The notes beneath the pieces were generated by a model. That model made no database searches and was not told the origin of the DNA. It saw only the letters and a list, made by a program, of their open reading frames with translations. This document shows, in pieces, positions 52,351 to 62,920 of a stretch of 64,000 nucleotides of DNA (positions are counted from its first letter, which is position 1; each line of letters begins with the position of its first letter). The position numbers and the translations under genes were made by a program. The stretch is from Amphiduros pacificus (taxonomy: Eukaryota; Annelida; Polychaeta; Phyllodocida; Hesionidae). The stretch lies in the NCBI GenBank assembly GCA_949316495.1, contig OX439012.1, positions 22,726,666 to 22,790,665 of the forward strand, written 5' to 3'.

Positions 52351-53989
52351 CCTGATCCACCCATAAGAGTCTGTATTGCAGTATGTCTGATCCATATGAT
52401 CTCAGGAATGTGCCCATAGAAAACACTACATCAGCACCCTTCTGCATGGAAAATCACAAATATACAAATTAGTATATAGCATTTGCTTTAATTTAAATGT
52501 ATAACTATTACAGAGTCAAACAAAACCATGCAAAAATATCTAATATCTCACACATCTATTGTGTGACATAATTTTCATGCTACGATGTTTTAACTAGGAA
52601 ACCTTGGTTTCATTTTGCTGCAGCATCTCATATCAATATTGCAACAAAGTCCCATAAACCAAAAAGAGGCTTAATGATGAGTTATTGGCTGACAGAGAAG
52701 GAGTTAATGAGCCTATACCATGCTTGACTCCTCATAGGTAATGACGCTCAATTGTCATCAGTCATTTTTTCACCCAAAGAAAAAAGCGATAGAGAATGTC
52801 CCTAGCAGTGGTGGAAAAAGTTCCAGGGTTTAATCCCAAATCTATTTGGTAAAATGCGCTTGAAATAATTTTTAGAAATACAATGCATTGCCCATCATAT
52901 TAGGTTATGACTCCAGTAGAACTTGATCTCTGGCAATATGTTTTGAAGACGCCATGTTTCCATCCATTCCATATCAGATAAAGGCTTATCAGAAGAAAAA
53001 AAATGGGATGGAATGTGGGTGAGTCCACTCCTAGGAGGTAGGACAGCAATGAATCTGCTGATATGACGCAGTTGTTGCCGTCATAGACGCCATATTGACA
53101 TTTTCCGCTTTTCTGTTGCCATGACGTGATCTTTTGTGCAAAATTATTGAATGATAACATAGCGTATGTAGTACGAAGGGTTGGGTAGTGGCATAAATGA
53201 ATACAACAACGATTAAATATCAGAGCGCAAGTTCAATTAATTTAACATTGTTTTGACCCACGCAGAACCGTATACAAAATAAAGAGTTCATTTTGCCGAT
53301 GGATTGGAAGTAGATTACAAAAAATGATGAACCATTCTGAAGGAAAACAGATCTGTTTAAATTAATTTACATAAAGGGTTCGGTGCATTTTTTTAAATAT
53401 GAAATATGATCTGTTTCCTCATTTGCTTTAACAAGAAGGATTTCTTTGAAAGATGAATAATACTGTACTTTTGAATACCATGTTGTTTACACACTTGTAA
53501 AAGATTTTTTCCGTGTAAAGTATCAACATAATCATGAATAAAATGGCCATTCTTGTAGCATGGGTGATTCGAGGTTATTTGTACATTTGAAATAAATGTG
53601 TCTTGTTTGAAAGTTCAGCAACTTTCATCACTGTCATCACAAAACAAATTGATTTCAAATATTCTGGCTTGATTTCAAAGCCAATAGTGTCAACTATATA
53701 TAGGCGCAAATTCTTGAACGGCAGAATCAAACAATTCCTGATGTTTCAAACGATTAAGAGATTCTGAACCTTTGACAGCACAGCAATCAGAACAGAATCT
53801 AAATACGATCACAGTTATTTGATGTGTTCTGTCTCTCAGGAGTGGGAATCAAAAGGTTCTGCGACAGAAAGCAGAAAAAGGGAAAAAAGGGAAATCAATA
53901 GAACCGATGAGAAATACCAACAACGTTTGATCTGTTTTTGTATAATATAATGACATATAGTGATACTATTAAGCACGTATTTACCATCA
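52351..53989. other. Non-coding stretch
   Basis: Unique AT-rich sequence. A tRNA-SINE-like scrap may be present at 52803-52850 (CCTAGCAGTGGTGG, then CAGGGTTTAATCCCA), too weak to call. An 86-codon minus-strand frame at 52900-53160 has no known identity. Confidence 0.4.
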
Positions 53990-54194
53990 AAGCTTTGTTC
54001 CAGCGTTTTCACTCCAGACTGTGTCCTGCGATTGGCTATCAGAAGCTTTAGTTTGTGTTACCTTGTCTATGAGATAATGGAAAGAAACTGCCAGTCACTC
54101 TTTGAATAGGGTGAGGCATTGAGTCCCGATGACAGGCATGTTTGATATGTTATAGCCTCAGCAGCGCTGAAAAGGTTATATACAAACAAATAGA
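53990..54194 (+). mobile_element. Mollusc-type SINE, body and tail
   Basis: GGCTATCAGAAGCTTTAGTT, GTGTTACCTTGTCTATGAGA and AGGCATTGAGTCCCGATGAC match the order of blocks in the SINEs at 9190 (minus) and 44238. The tail reads AGCGCTGAAAAGGTTATATA with CAAACAAAT. The 5' part is eroded. Confidence 0.6.
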
Positions 54195-54329
54195 CTCTGG
54201 TTTATTTGAAGTATGTCACTACCTCCCCCATCTAATATTTCTGTAATTGGACATGTTATTCTCTTGGAGAATATAACTTTAGAGATGAAACACTTGAGTA
54301 AAGACCAGTCACAGTATTAAAAAGTTACA
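54195..54329. other. Spacer between SINE and dispersed repeat
   Basis: Short unique spacer, nothing recognised. Confidence 0.4.
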
Positions 54330-54447
54330 TAGGGCAGGCCGATAAAATAATTTGTTATAGGTGTAATGTGAAGATGTGAAGGCACCGAAATGGTGGCTGC
54401 AAGTTGGAAGAATATTGCATGAATCTCTTCAGGGCCTAACACGTAAT
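54330..54447 (-). repeat. Dispersed family 'NGTTAGGCCC', copy F
   Basis: Contains GTGAAGGCACCGAAATGGTG and ends CTTCAGGGCCTAACACGTAATG (shown in part; the last 14 bases match copy B exactly). It is shorter than the other copies at its left end. Confidence 0.65.
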
Positions 54448-54666
54448 GATTCAAATATTTGATTGCACCCAACCATGGATATCCGCTCTTCACGAAGATC
54501 ATGTTTTCCTATAATCTATTTACTGGAATTTATTGCAAGATGTGGTAGGCTCTGTTTACCGACCTTTTACACAGGATAAACCGCAATACTTAAATAGACT
54601 AAAACAGGTTAGTAGCCAGTCCCATGGATTAGGATTTTAACTATTTTCTAATGGTGCTCCTATTCA
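54448..54666. other. Non-coding spacer
   Basis: Unique sequence, nothing recognised. Confidence 0.4.
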
Positions 54667-54750
54667 TAGAGGCCACGGAACCTGGCACAGTTGGTTAGAG
54701 TGCAAGCTTACTAGTATCGGTTCGGCTCCATGCCATGCCGATATTGCATT
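54667..54750 (+). mobile_element. tRNA-like SINE head
   Basis: TGGCACAGTTGG at 54683-54694 is a good A box and GGTTCGGCTCC at 54719-54729 a good B box. The spacing of 36 bp between box starts is close to that of a tRNA. The flanks do not pair as an acceptor stem, so a SINE head is more likely than a functional tRNA gene. No body or tail of the other SINEs follows directly. Confidence 0.5.
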
Positions 54751-56209
54751 AATGTTACAATGATAGAGCAAAATCTATTCCCTAAACTGCATACTCAAAC
54801 TCTGAAATAATCTGTTCACATATATCATTCAAACTTTAAATTTCTACTTATTCAATAACACCTATTAGTTTATACACTTCTACAGGCTTTGACTAATAAC
54901 TTTAATTTAATCCATTTTAGAGGGTCTTTCAACATTGGTCCCAATGTTTTACCCAGTCACTTGTTAAGCGTAGAATTTTTATAGTTAATCTGTTCATAAA
55001 ATCTAAACATGAAAATTGTATACTTGGTCTTACTAAGATCTTTTCATCCTGATCTATTGAAACGGATTAATTCATCCTATCATTTTTTACATTTCTCTAT
55101 ATATTTTTTATAATTACATTTTTTCAAGACAGGCATCATTTTCTTCACTTCCTGAAAATGAAAAAAATATAAACAAGAGGTATAACTAGCTGCTGACATC
55201 CATTAAGAAAGGCTGGCCGTGTGTGTCTCCATGAGCTCACAGATAATCAATGACAGTCATGTGAGCACACAGCCACTGTTAGCCTATCCAATTAGTGTTA
55301 TGAATGACTTTCCATGATATATTACCAAGCCACTTGTTGAGTTCAGCTGAATAACTTCAACCAACTTTTAGAAATAACTTTAAATGCATTTAGTACTTAA
55401 ACTACCATAAACTACCATAATATATACATAATAACTACATAATATGTTTGTTGAGCTGAATAACTTCAAGAATAATATTGAATGTATTTAGTGCTTAAGA
55501 TACCATTACATATTATCAATACCCCATAATATTGATATTATGTTTGCCAACTTTCAATAAATGGCTTAAATCTACTTTTCTTGATATCTTTGCCTACCAA
55601 CAGAACGATTGTGGCCAGTTCCAAAAAGATCTGTCATTAACTATTGTATCAAATATATGCCGTGATAGTTTGATGTAAAATCAAGGAGTTTCTGTGTAGC
55701 ATTAATAATGATGCCAGTATTGTAGGCATTTAATTAGACTGTAGCATCAATTAAGGCTTTCTATATAAGCCTTATAGATGATAAAACCATTTTCTGACAT
55801 CAGTCACCAACCTATTTGTAGTTGGTACATGGGCATAACTAATTCTATTACAATGATCGATCCATTTGCTGGCACAATCTTACAAACATGCTATCAATAA
55901 TTAGCCAAGACATAGGGCAAAGTGTAACCTTAAATCGCTCAGGTGGTCAACACTGGCTGTGATAGGCAGGTAAATAATACAGACAATGCACAACTTGTTG
56001 AATGTAAATGCTGCTGCCATGAAATCTAGACAGAGGTGATGTAATTATGTCAGGGCTTGTGTGATCTACGAGATGGTACTTTTGCGTGGTCAGGCAGCTC
56101 CGTCATTGCTCTGTGTGAGGGGTGGAAGAGGAATCGCTGTCCTATTGTTCCCTGTCCTACTCAGCTGACATGCGCAATCCTAGGGCTCATTGTCCTGCTA
56201 TGCATGCTC
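54751..56209. other. Non-coding stretch, nothing recognised
   Basis: AT-rich unique sequence. A slightly GC-richer part at 56030-56200 leads into the 39-bp array. Confidence 0.45.
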
Positions 56210-57300
56210 CTGTTGTTCTTTGTGCTACTTATTTGTCATGTATGACCTCCTTTCTTTTTATGTGTATATCCTAATGCTCATTGACCTACTCTGTTGTTAT
56301 GTGTATATGCTAGTGTTCATTGACCTACTCTGTTGCTATGTGCATATCCTAGTGTTCATTGACCTCCTTTCTATGTGTATATCCTAGTGTTCATTGACCT
56401 ACTCTGTTGTTATGTGTATATCCTAGTGTTCATTGTCCTACTCTGTTGCTATGTGTATATCCTAGTGTTCATTGACCTACTCTGTTGCTATGTGCATATC
56501 CTAGTGTTCATTGACCTACTCCGTTGTTATGTGTATATCCTAATGCTCATTGACCTCCTTTCTTGCTATGTGTATATCCTAATTCTCATTGACCTACCCT
56601 GTTGCTATGTGTATATCCTAGTGTTCATTGACCTACTCTGTTGTTATGTGTATATCCTAGTGTTCGTTGACCTACTCTGTTGCTATGTGTATATCCTAGT
56701 GTTCGTTGACCTACTCTGTTGTTATGTGTATATCCTAGTGTTCATTGACCTACTCTGTTGTTATGTGTATATCCTAGTGTTCGGTGACCTACTCTGTTGT
56801 TATGTGTATATCCTAGTGCTCATTGACCTACTCTGTTGCTATGTGTATATCCTAGTGTTCATTGGCCTACTCTGTTGTTATGTGTATATCCTAGTGTTCA
56901 TTGACCTACTTTGTTGCTATGTGTATATCCTAGTGCTCATTGACCTACTCTGTTGTTATGTGTATATCCTAGTGTTCATTGACCTACTTTGTTGCTATGT
57001 GTATATCCTAGTGTTCATTGACCTACTCTGTTGTTATGTGTATATCCAGGTGCTCATTGTTTCCTTCAGTTGCTATGTGTAATCCAAGTGCTCATTGTTC
57101 TATTTAGTTGTCAAGTGTAATCCTAGTGCTCATTGTTCCTCTTCAGTTGCTATGTGTAATCCAAGTGCTCATTGTTCCTCTTCAGTTGCTATGTGTAATC
57201 CTAGTGCTCATTGTCCTATTCAGTTGCTATGTGTAATCCTAGTGCTCATTGTTCTATTCAGTTGCTATGTGTAATCCTAGTGCTCATTGATCTATTCTGG
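56210..57300. repeat. 39-bp minisatellite, about 27 copies
   Basis: The unit combines GACCTACTCTGTTGTTATGT and GTATATCCTAGTGTTCATT. Because 39 is a multiple of three, the plus strand is open at 56375-57082 and reads as a hydrophobic 13-residue repeat, (LCCYVYILVFIDL)n. The repeat has no loops or charged turns like those of real membrane proteins. It has no promoter or splice context, and neighbouring degenerate copies (56210-56370 and 57083-57300) drift out of frame. I treat it as non-coding. Confidence 0.95.
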
Positions 57301-58196
57301 TACTTTATTGTTCTAATCTTTTGCTTTCAAAACAGTTAGGGGGAGGATTTTAGAATTGATTTTCACACACTGAGAGCCAATGTAGTTCATTCATATTTTC
57401 ATAAATATGATACAATTTCCAAACTCAGAGGATTGAATTTGTCATTCATCGTCTACATATATGTTAACCTAGAAAATTGGTGAATTTTCTTTTATCTCCT
57501 CACTCCGTTACTTGGTATACCTAGTAACTTAATGGATTGATCTTTTCGTTCATATCTTACATATGGCCTTACCAAGTAACTCAGTGGGTTGAACATGGAA
57601 ATTGAGCATATGCTATTTTAACCCCATTTTTCTTCATTTCAAAGTGGTGCCCTTCCCTCCCCACTATGGTAGCATGTGGTGCACATGATCTAGAGGGCTT
57701 CCTCGGTTTTGATGTATTTGACTGTCAGACACAGATGGGACGAGGAGCTTTGTTTGTGCCTTGTATAGGCCTTAAACAAATTACTTTCGAGATGTATGGG
57801 TTTCCATTCTACCTTGTTTTCAGCCTACAGAAATTATGCTAATTTTGAAAAACTAGACATGACTTGTGTATCAAAATTTAGCTCACCAGGGTCCGGTGAT
57901 CCATGAAATAACACATGCATTTGATAAAGATTTGATAGTAAATAATTATTGCTTCTCACCTAAAGCTTTATTTCAATACATCGGCGAATTACAAAATGTC
58001 TTTATATTGGTATTGCAACTAAATGTTTACTAATCCCCTTTTCTCCTAAATTGAAATAATGGAAGTTCACATTCAGAAGATCGCTGCATGACAATCACAT
58101 ATAACGTAGTGTCATGATGGAATGTAATTTGATAGCAAAACTTTTGTTTGATTGACCATTCATTGTTTGATCTATGAAATAGCAAATTGATTATTG
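57301..58196. other. Non-coding stretch, nothing recognised
   Basis: Unique sequence. A G11-G12 homopolymer run lies at 58196-58208, at the junction with the next repeat. Confidence 0.45.
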
Positions 58197-58512
58197 GGGG
58201 GGGGGGGGATCTATTCCGCCATTTCAAACTCCTGATTTGGTCATAGTCTGTCATTAAAGTCCTGATTGGAATATTTTCTATTAATTTCATTTCAAGCTTC
58301 TGGTTTGGACATCTCAATGCCACCATTTCTACCGTTTAAACTCTCTGATTCCACCATTTCTACCGTTTAAACTCTCTGATTCCACCATTTCTACCGTTTA
58401 AACTCTCTGTACAGAGGCTAGAAATGAAATGAACAGAAAATATTCCAATCAGGACTTTAATGACAGATTATGTTCCAATCAGGAGTTTGACATGGCGGAA
58501 TAGATTTCCCCA
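58197..58512. repeat. Inverted repeat with ~100-bp arms
   Basis: The left arm (about 58197-58303) reads GATCTATTCCGCCATTTCAA, then TCATTAAAGTCCTGATTGGA and ATATTTTCTATTAATTTCAT. The right arm (about 58408-58512) is its reverse complement with roughly ten differences. The loop (about 105 bp) holds three near-perfect 31-bp copies of a unit containing CTCTGATTCCACCATTTCTA. It could be an inverted duplication inside the neighbouring minisatellite or a foldback element. No target duplication is evident. Confidence 0.85.
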
Positions 58513-59110
58513 ACATTCTATCATTTCAAGCCTCTGGTTGGGACATTTCAATTCTACAATTTCTACCATTTAAACTCTGTAATTGCGATAACATTTTACA
58601 TTTCTTATTAATACATTTTATTTCTACCATTTCAAGTCTCTGTTGGGGGCATCTCAATTCTACCATTTTAAATATCTGATTAGGACATCCTAATTCTACT
58701 CTTACAAGTCTCTGTTTGGGACATCTCAATTCCACTATTTCTACCATTTTAAATCTCTGATTCGGACATCTCAATTCTATCATTTCTACCATTTAAAGTC
58801 TCTGATTCGAACATCTTAATTCTACCATTTTAAGCCTCTGATTGGGACATCTAAATTCTACCATTTAAAGTCTCTGATTGGGACATCTAAATTCTACCAT
58901 TTCTACCATTTATAGTCTCAGATTGGGTCATATATATTCTACCATTTCATTCCTCTGTTTGGGACATCTCAATTCTACCATTTTAAGTCTCTGATTGGGA
59001 CATCTCAATTCTACCATTTTAAGCCTCAGATTGGGACATCTCAATTCTACCATTTTAAGCCTCAGATTGGGACATATTTATTCTACCCTTTCAAGCCTCT
59101 GATTCGAATA
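58513..59110. repeat. About 35-bp minisatellite, irregular, about 17 copies
   Basis: Units combine CTCTGATTGGGACATCTCAA with TTCTACCATTTTAAG. Copy length varies from about 30 to 49 bp because TTTCTACCATT is duplicated in some. Most units contain GGGACAT or a variant (CGGACAT, TCGAACAT). Confidence 0.9.
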
Positions 59111-59599
59111 TATCTGTTTGTCATGAATACACAGCAGACACATTGCTTCTAATATTGCTCAAAATATACAAGCCCATCCTGACATCAGTACACACGAATG
59201 CATACAATATGCCAACGTATGTTCACAGCACACTCTTGTTCTTCTTCCCCCAAAGCTTTGCTCCACCTCAGTCCTTACCCTCGATATGTTTGCCTTTTAG
59301 ACACACATACAACACATACGGGCCAGTTCTGCACCAAACCACTGTGACAATATTTTCTGGTTATTTCTATCGGAATAATGATAAATGCTTGTTGTGAGGC
59401 ATTATAAAATACATTTGGCCCCAAATGATGGCTGTGGTTGTGTCAGTGGTGCGATGGCTATGGTATGTATACATGTGTTGAGGGGCACAGACAGGAGTAT
59501 TGATCACTGCTCACACAACATACCAGCCCCATACATGTGTTCTATATCATCTGCCACCAACACCCGCCCCAATCCACCCTCAACGCACATCCATTTTAA
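59111..59599. other. Non-coding stretch, nothing recognised
   Basis: Unique sequence. The frame starting at 59385 simply runs into the adjacent 33-bp array. Confidence 0.45.
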
Positions 59600-60480
59600 G
59601 ACATTAATACTCACAATAAATGTCCATTACATGGCATTAATACCCACACTACATATCGATTATATGGCATTAATACCCACACTACATATCCATTATATGG
59701 CATTAATACCCGCACTACATATCCATTATATGGCATTAATACCCACACTACATATCGATTGTATGGCATTAATACCCACACTACATATCCATTATATGGC
59801 ATTAATACCCACACTACATATCCATTATATGGCATTAATACCCACACTACACACCCATTATATGGCATTAATACCCACACTACATATCGATTGTATGGCA
59901 TTAATACCCACACTACATATCCATTATATGGCATTAATACCCACACTACATATCGATTGTATGGCATTAATACCCACACTACATATCCATTATATGGCAT
60001 TAATACCCACACTACATATCCATTATATGGCATTAATACCCACACTACACACCCATTATATGGCATTAATACCCGCACTACATATCCATTATATGGCATT
60101 AATACCCACACTACATATCGATTGTATGGCATTAATACACACACTACATATCCATTATATGGCATTAATACCCACACTACATATCCATTATATGGCATTA
60201 ATACCCACACTACACACCCATTATATGGCATTAATACCCACACTACATATCCATTATATGGCATTAATACCCACACTACATATCGATTGTATGGCATTAA
60301 TACCCACACTACATATCGATTGTATGGCATTAATACCCACACTACACACCCATTATATGACATTAATACCCGCAATACATATCCATTATATGGCATTAAT
60401 ACCCACACTACATATCGATTGTATGGCATTAATACCCACACTACATATCTAGTATATGGCATTAATATCCACACTACATA
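59600..60480. repeat. 33-bp minisatellite with four-unit higher-order repeat, about 27 copies
   Basis: The unit contains TGGCATTAATACCCACACTA followed by CATAT and a variable segment. Three variants recur: A (CGATTG), B (CCATTA) and C (ACACCC). Their order often runs A-B-B-C, a 132-bp block. The period is a multiple of three, so 276-355-codon frames are open on both strands (MALIPTLHIHY, NTHTTYPLYGI, VWVLMPYNGYV). Openness on both strands argues for a repeat, not a protein. Confidence 0.96.
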
Positions 60481-60484
60481 TGCA

Positions 60485-60494
60485 TCATATATAG

Positions 60495-60537
<43 letters not shown>

Positions 60538-60545
60538 CATATATA
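60485..60545. repeat. (TA)n microsatellite with C interruptions
   Basis: About 60 bp of TATATA with ACATATATA interruptions, adjoining the 33-bp array. Confidence 0.95.
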
Positions 60546-61464
60546 GAATTGAGATGTTGCATATAACACAACCCAGCCCCACAATCTAAAAAAAATGAAG
60601 CACTTCAAGTGAGCTTTTTGTAGGACAGAAAAATCACTAAATGGTTTTTTGTGCTCTGATGTAGGCTTCTGAGTGAGTCCAGGCCAGGCATGATTCTATG
60701 AAAGAGAGGGGACACTCAAGTGATGGATGTGCGCTCAAGTGTTTAACCATCCACTAAAATCTCTTGGCTTTGAGGACGTTTTTATGTGTAGTAAGATGAT
60801 AGCATGATGTCTCATTATTACATAGCCAAAGCCTTTTGTGAGAAAGCATTACACTGTAGAGTGTGTACAGATCTCATTTTGCGACATCAGAGAATTGGGC
60901 CTTTTGGCGACATGCCGGAATTGTGTCCGGCGTAAAATATAAAGTGCGGAGTGACTGTATTAGTTTCTGATATGGAATCCTAATGCTTTATTGAATTATA
61001 TTGGCGTCATGCCGGAGGTCAATGGGTCACTTGATACATGTTTCAAGGAAAAGGGAACTTTGGTAAAAAGATATTTCTTCATTGGCCTCACATATGACAA
61101 GAGCCCTCCCTGTTTTTCTATAACATTCTGCGGTATATGCATAATCGTGTATGTCGTATTTTGTTTGAATTCTTTAAGAAAACAGTTCTCCTTTTACACT
61201 CAACAAACGAAGGTTAAAGTGTGTTATTTGTCACTTGCGCTCCTACTATAAAAGCTTTTCATGTGCAATCAGTTTGATAGTCAAACAATAAATCTTGACA
61301 GAATGTATAGCTTATTTCATAATGGAGGAAAGGTTTTCCCTCTGGAGACATCCTCTCTGCATTGTTGTTCTGTCTTGAAGAACCATCAATGGGTGAACAC
61401 AATATAGGTTTTACGTGAAAACACTAAAATGACACGAAACACAAACTAACCGTTTTCACTGCTA
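60546..61464. other. Non-coding stretch, nothing recognised
   Basis: Unique sequence. An 86-codon plus-strand frame at 60991-61251 ends with a hydrophobic stretch but has no splice context I trust. Confidence 0.45.
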
Positions 61465-61466
61465 TA

Positions 61467-61684
61467 CAGCCGATGACAACAGAGCTGCGGACGACAACAG
61501 ATCTGTGTTTTAGTTCATCAGTTGTTTTCACCATTTCACGTGGTTGGTACAATAACGTATCGGACAGCAAATTGATTTGAATATTTTCGAAAGTGCACTT
61601 TCAAGGCTCTGAAAAGGTTATGAAATGGCTCTGAAAAGGGAATCGCAACTCTGCTGTCGTCCGCAGCTTTGTTGTCGTCGGCTG
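61467..61684. mobile_element. 218-bp MITE with 39-bp TIRs, TA-flanked
   Basis: The left arm begins CAGCCGATGACAACAGAGCT and continues GCGGACGACAACAGATCTG (61467-61505). The right arm (61646-61684) is its reverse complement with about six mismatches. TA lies directly outside both ends (61465-61466 and 61685-61686), as expected for Tc1/mariner-type insertion. Each arm itself contains two GACRACA motifs. There is no transposase. Internal sequence is unique and AT-rich. Confidence 0.75.
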
Positions 61685-61686
61685 TA

Positions 61687-61842
61687 ACTCCAAGACCAAT
61701 AAACAGCCCATGTGTGCAGGGAATGTTGGGATTTGGATTTTAAGCCTGTCATACGGGAAGGTTGTGGGCAGCAGGAGGAGAATTGTTGTTAGGAAAGAGC
61801 ACTGAATTCAAGACAAAAACCACCAGGATCACAGACAAACAG
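61687..61842. other. Spacer between MITE and 19-bp repeat
   Basis: About 155 bp, slightly GC-richer than its flanks. No feature is recognised. Confidence 0.4.
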
Positions 61843-61915
61843 TCTACCCAGAATGCTTTGCTCTACCCAGAATGCTTTGCTCTACCCAGAATGCTTTGCT
61901 CTACCCAGCATGCAA
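61843..61915. repeat. 19-bp tandem repeat of a CCCAGAATGC motif, 3.5 copies
   Basis: Three perfect copies of TCTACCCAGAATGCTTTGC are followed by a partial one with CCCAGCATGC. The core CCCAGMATGC is the known binding core of ZNF143/STAF in animals. This resemblance is from memory, and the rest of the site is only partly matched. The repeat lies about 800 bp upstream of the exon at 62715. Confidence 0.85.
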
Positions 61916-62164
61916 ACGCTTACAAAATGTCGTCTGGGATGTGGAAATGACAACATGGACTTCAGATTATCCAATTTCAATATTTGTTTTCTTGCAGTCA
62001 TCATATTTACCCCAATATTCATACCCCAACTATTGAAATATAAAGACGACATAAATCCACGTTAAAACTTGTGTCTATGATGAAATAATGAATGTGTATA
62101 TTCAAATATGATAATTTGATTGTGAACCATATTTTGGAAGAGTTTTTGATATATAACACAAACA

Positions 62165-62726
62165 GAATGATTTGTGATTTATATAATTTAGCAATAACAA
62201 TGCCCTATTCAAGAATATGGTTTATAAGCAAACAAGAATGGCTTCTAAACAAAAGAAAATGTATCGATCCTGAGTAAATATATAGTTGACTAATTTAAAG
62301 TGTTTCAGGGTTGCGAATGTATCTATCTTGAGTAGATTCAATTTACTAAAAAGTCTTGAGTAAATACAATTTACTAAATAATCTTGAAGAGTTGTGTGTT
62401 TTCAGGGGTGTTTTAACGATGGTTTTGTGACCGATATAATTTAACAATGCCATATTCAAGACACCAAAAAAGGGTTCATGAAAAAAGGTTTGCAAACAAA
62501 AGAAAATATATCGATCCTAGGTAGATAGAGTTACTAATGAAGCTTGAAGTGTTATGTGTTTTCAGGGGTGTGTTAACGATGGTTTTGTGACCAATTTAAT
62601 TTAACAATGCCATTTTCAAGACACCAAAATAGGGTTTATGAAAAAAGGTTTGCAAACAAAAGAAAATGTATCGATACAGTTACTAATGAAGCTTGAAATG
62701 TTGTGTTTTTTCAGGGGTGTGTTCAG
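62165..62726 (+). repeat. Tandemly duplicated intron end, about 4 copies
   Basis: Blocks recur in order: TTTAACAATGCCATATTCAA, GACACCAAAA, TTTGCAAACAAAAGAAAATR, TATCGAT, GAAGCTTGAAGTGTT and finally TTTTCAGGGGTGTG. The last block is a 3' splice-site-like stretch. It appears with AG at 62307-62308 (weak), 62404-62405, 62564-62565 and 62713-62714. Only the last is followed by coding sequence. The spacings are 97, 160 and 149 bp. The intron end was thus copied upstream, leaving decoy acceptors. Confidence 0.85.
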
Positions 62727-62920
62727 GTGCTGATCAGGACGGCAGCATCATAGGGAAGAAGAAGTCGCTCAAGAACCGGTCCCTACAGTACTTTGACAGT
62801 CGGCACAGAATGCGGGCCCTGGTCCTTATTGTCGTCTGTGTGATACTGCTGGCCGTACTCCAGGCCAGCTATCACATCGTCGATGCCCAGAATGATAACA
62901 AGAAACAAACTTCATTTCTG
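62715..62920 (+). CDS. Internal exon, N-terminal signal anchor of a type II membrane protein
   Basis: The exon has a 3' splice site (TGTGTTTTTTCAG|GGG) and a strong 5' splice site (CATTTCTG|GTAAGC). A second acceptor 12 bases downstream (GTGTGTTCAG|GT, exon start 62727) keeps the frame. The frame enters at phase 1 and leaves at phase 0. The 69-codon product begins GVCSGADQDGSIIG, then the basic segment KKKSLKNRSLQYFDSRHR, then a hydrophobic helix, ALVLIVVCVILLAVLQASYH, then a polar stretch with NDNKKQTSFL. Positive charge before a single helix predicts a cytosolic N-terminus and lumenal or extracellular remainder. That layout is typical of Golgi glycosyl- and sulfotransferases and of membrane metallopeptidases, but no catalytic part is visible, so I cannot choose. 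GC content and G/C-ending codons contrast with the AT-rich surroundings. No upstream in-frame ATG lies in the exon before MRALVL, so the start may be upstream or that internal Met. Confidence 0.75.

Noticed and set aside
50210-52447. 745-codon frame on the minus strand as a real gene
   Set aside because: The unit length is a multiple of three and at least three frames on two strands are open. The variants look like CpG decay and block duplication, not like codon constraint.
54667-54750. Functional tRNA gene
   Set aside because: A and B boxes are present, but flanking segments do not pair as an acceptor stem and no terminator-like T run follows at the right place. A SINE head is the better reading.
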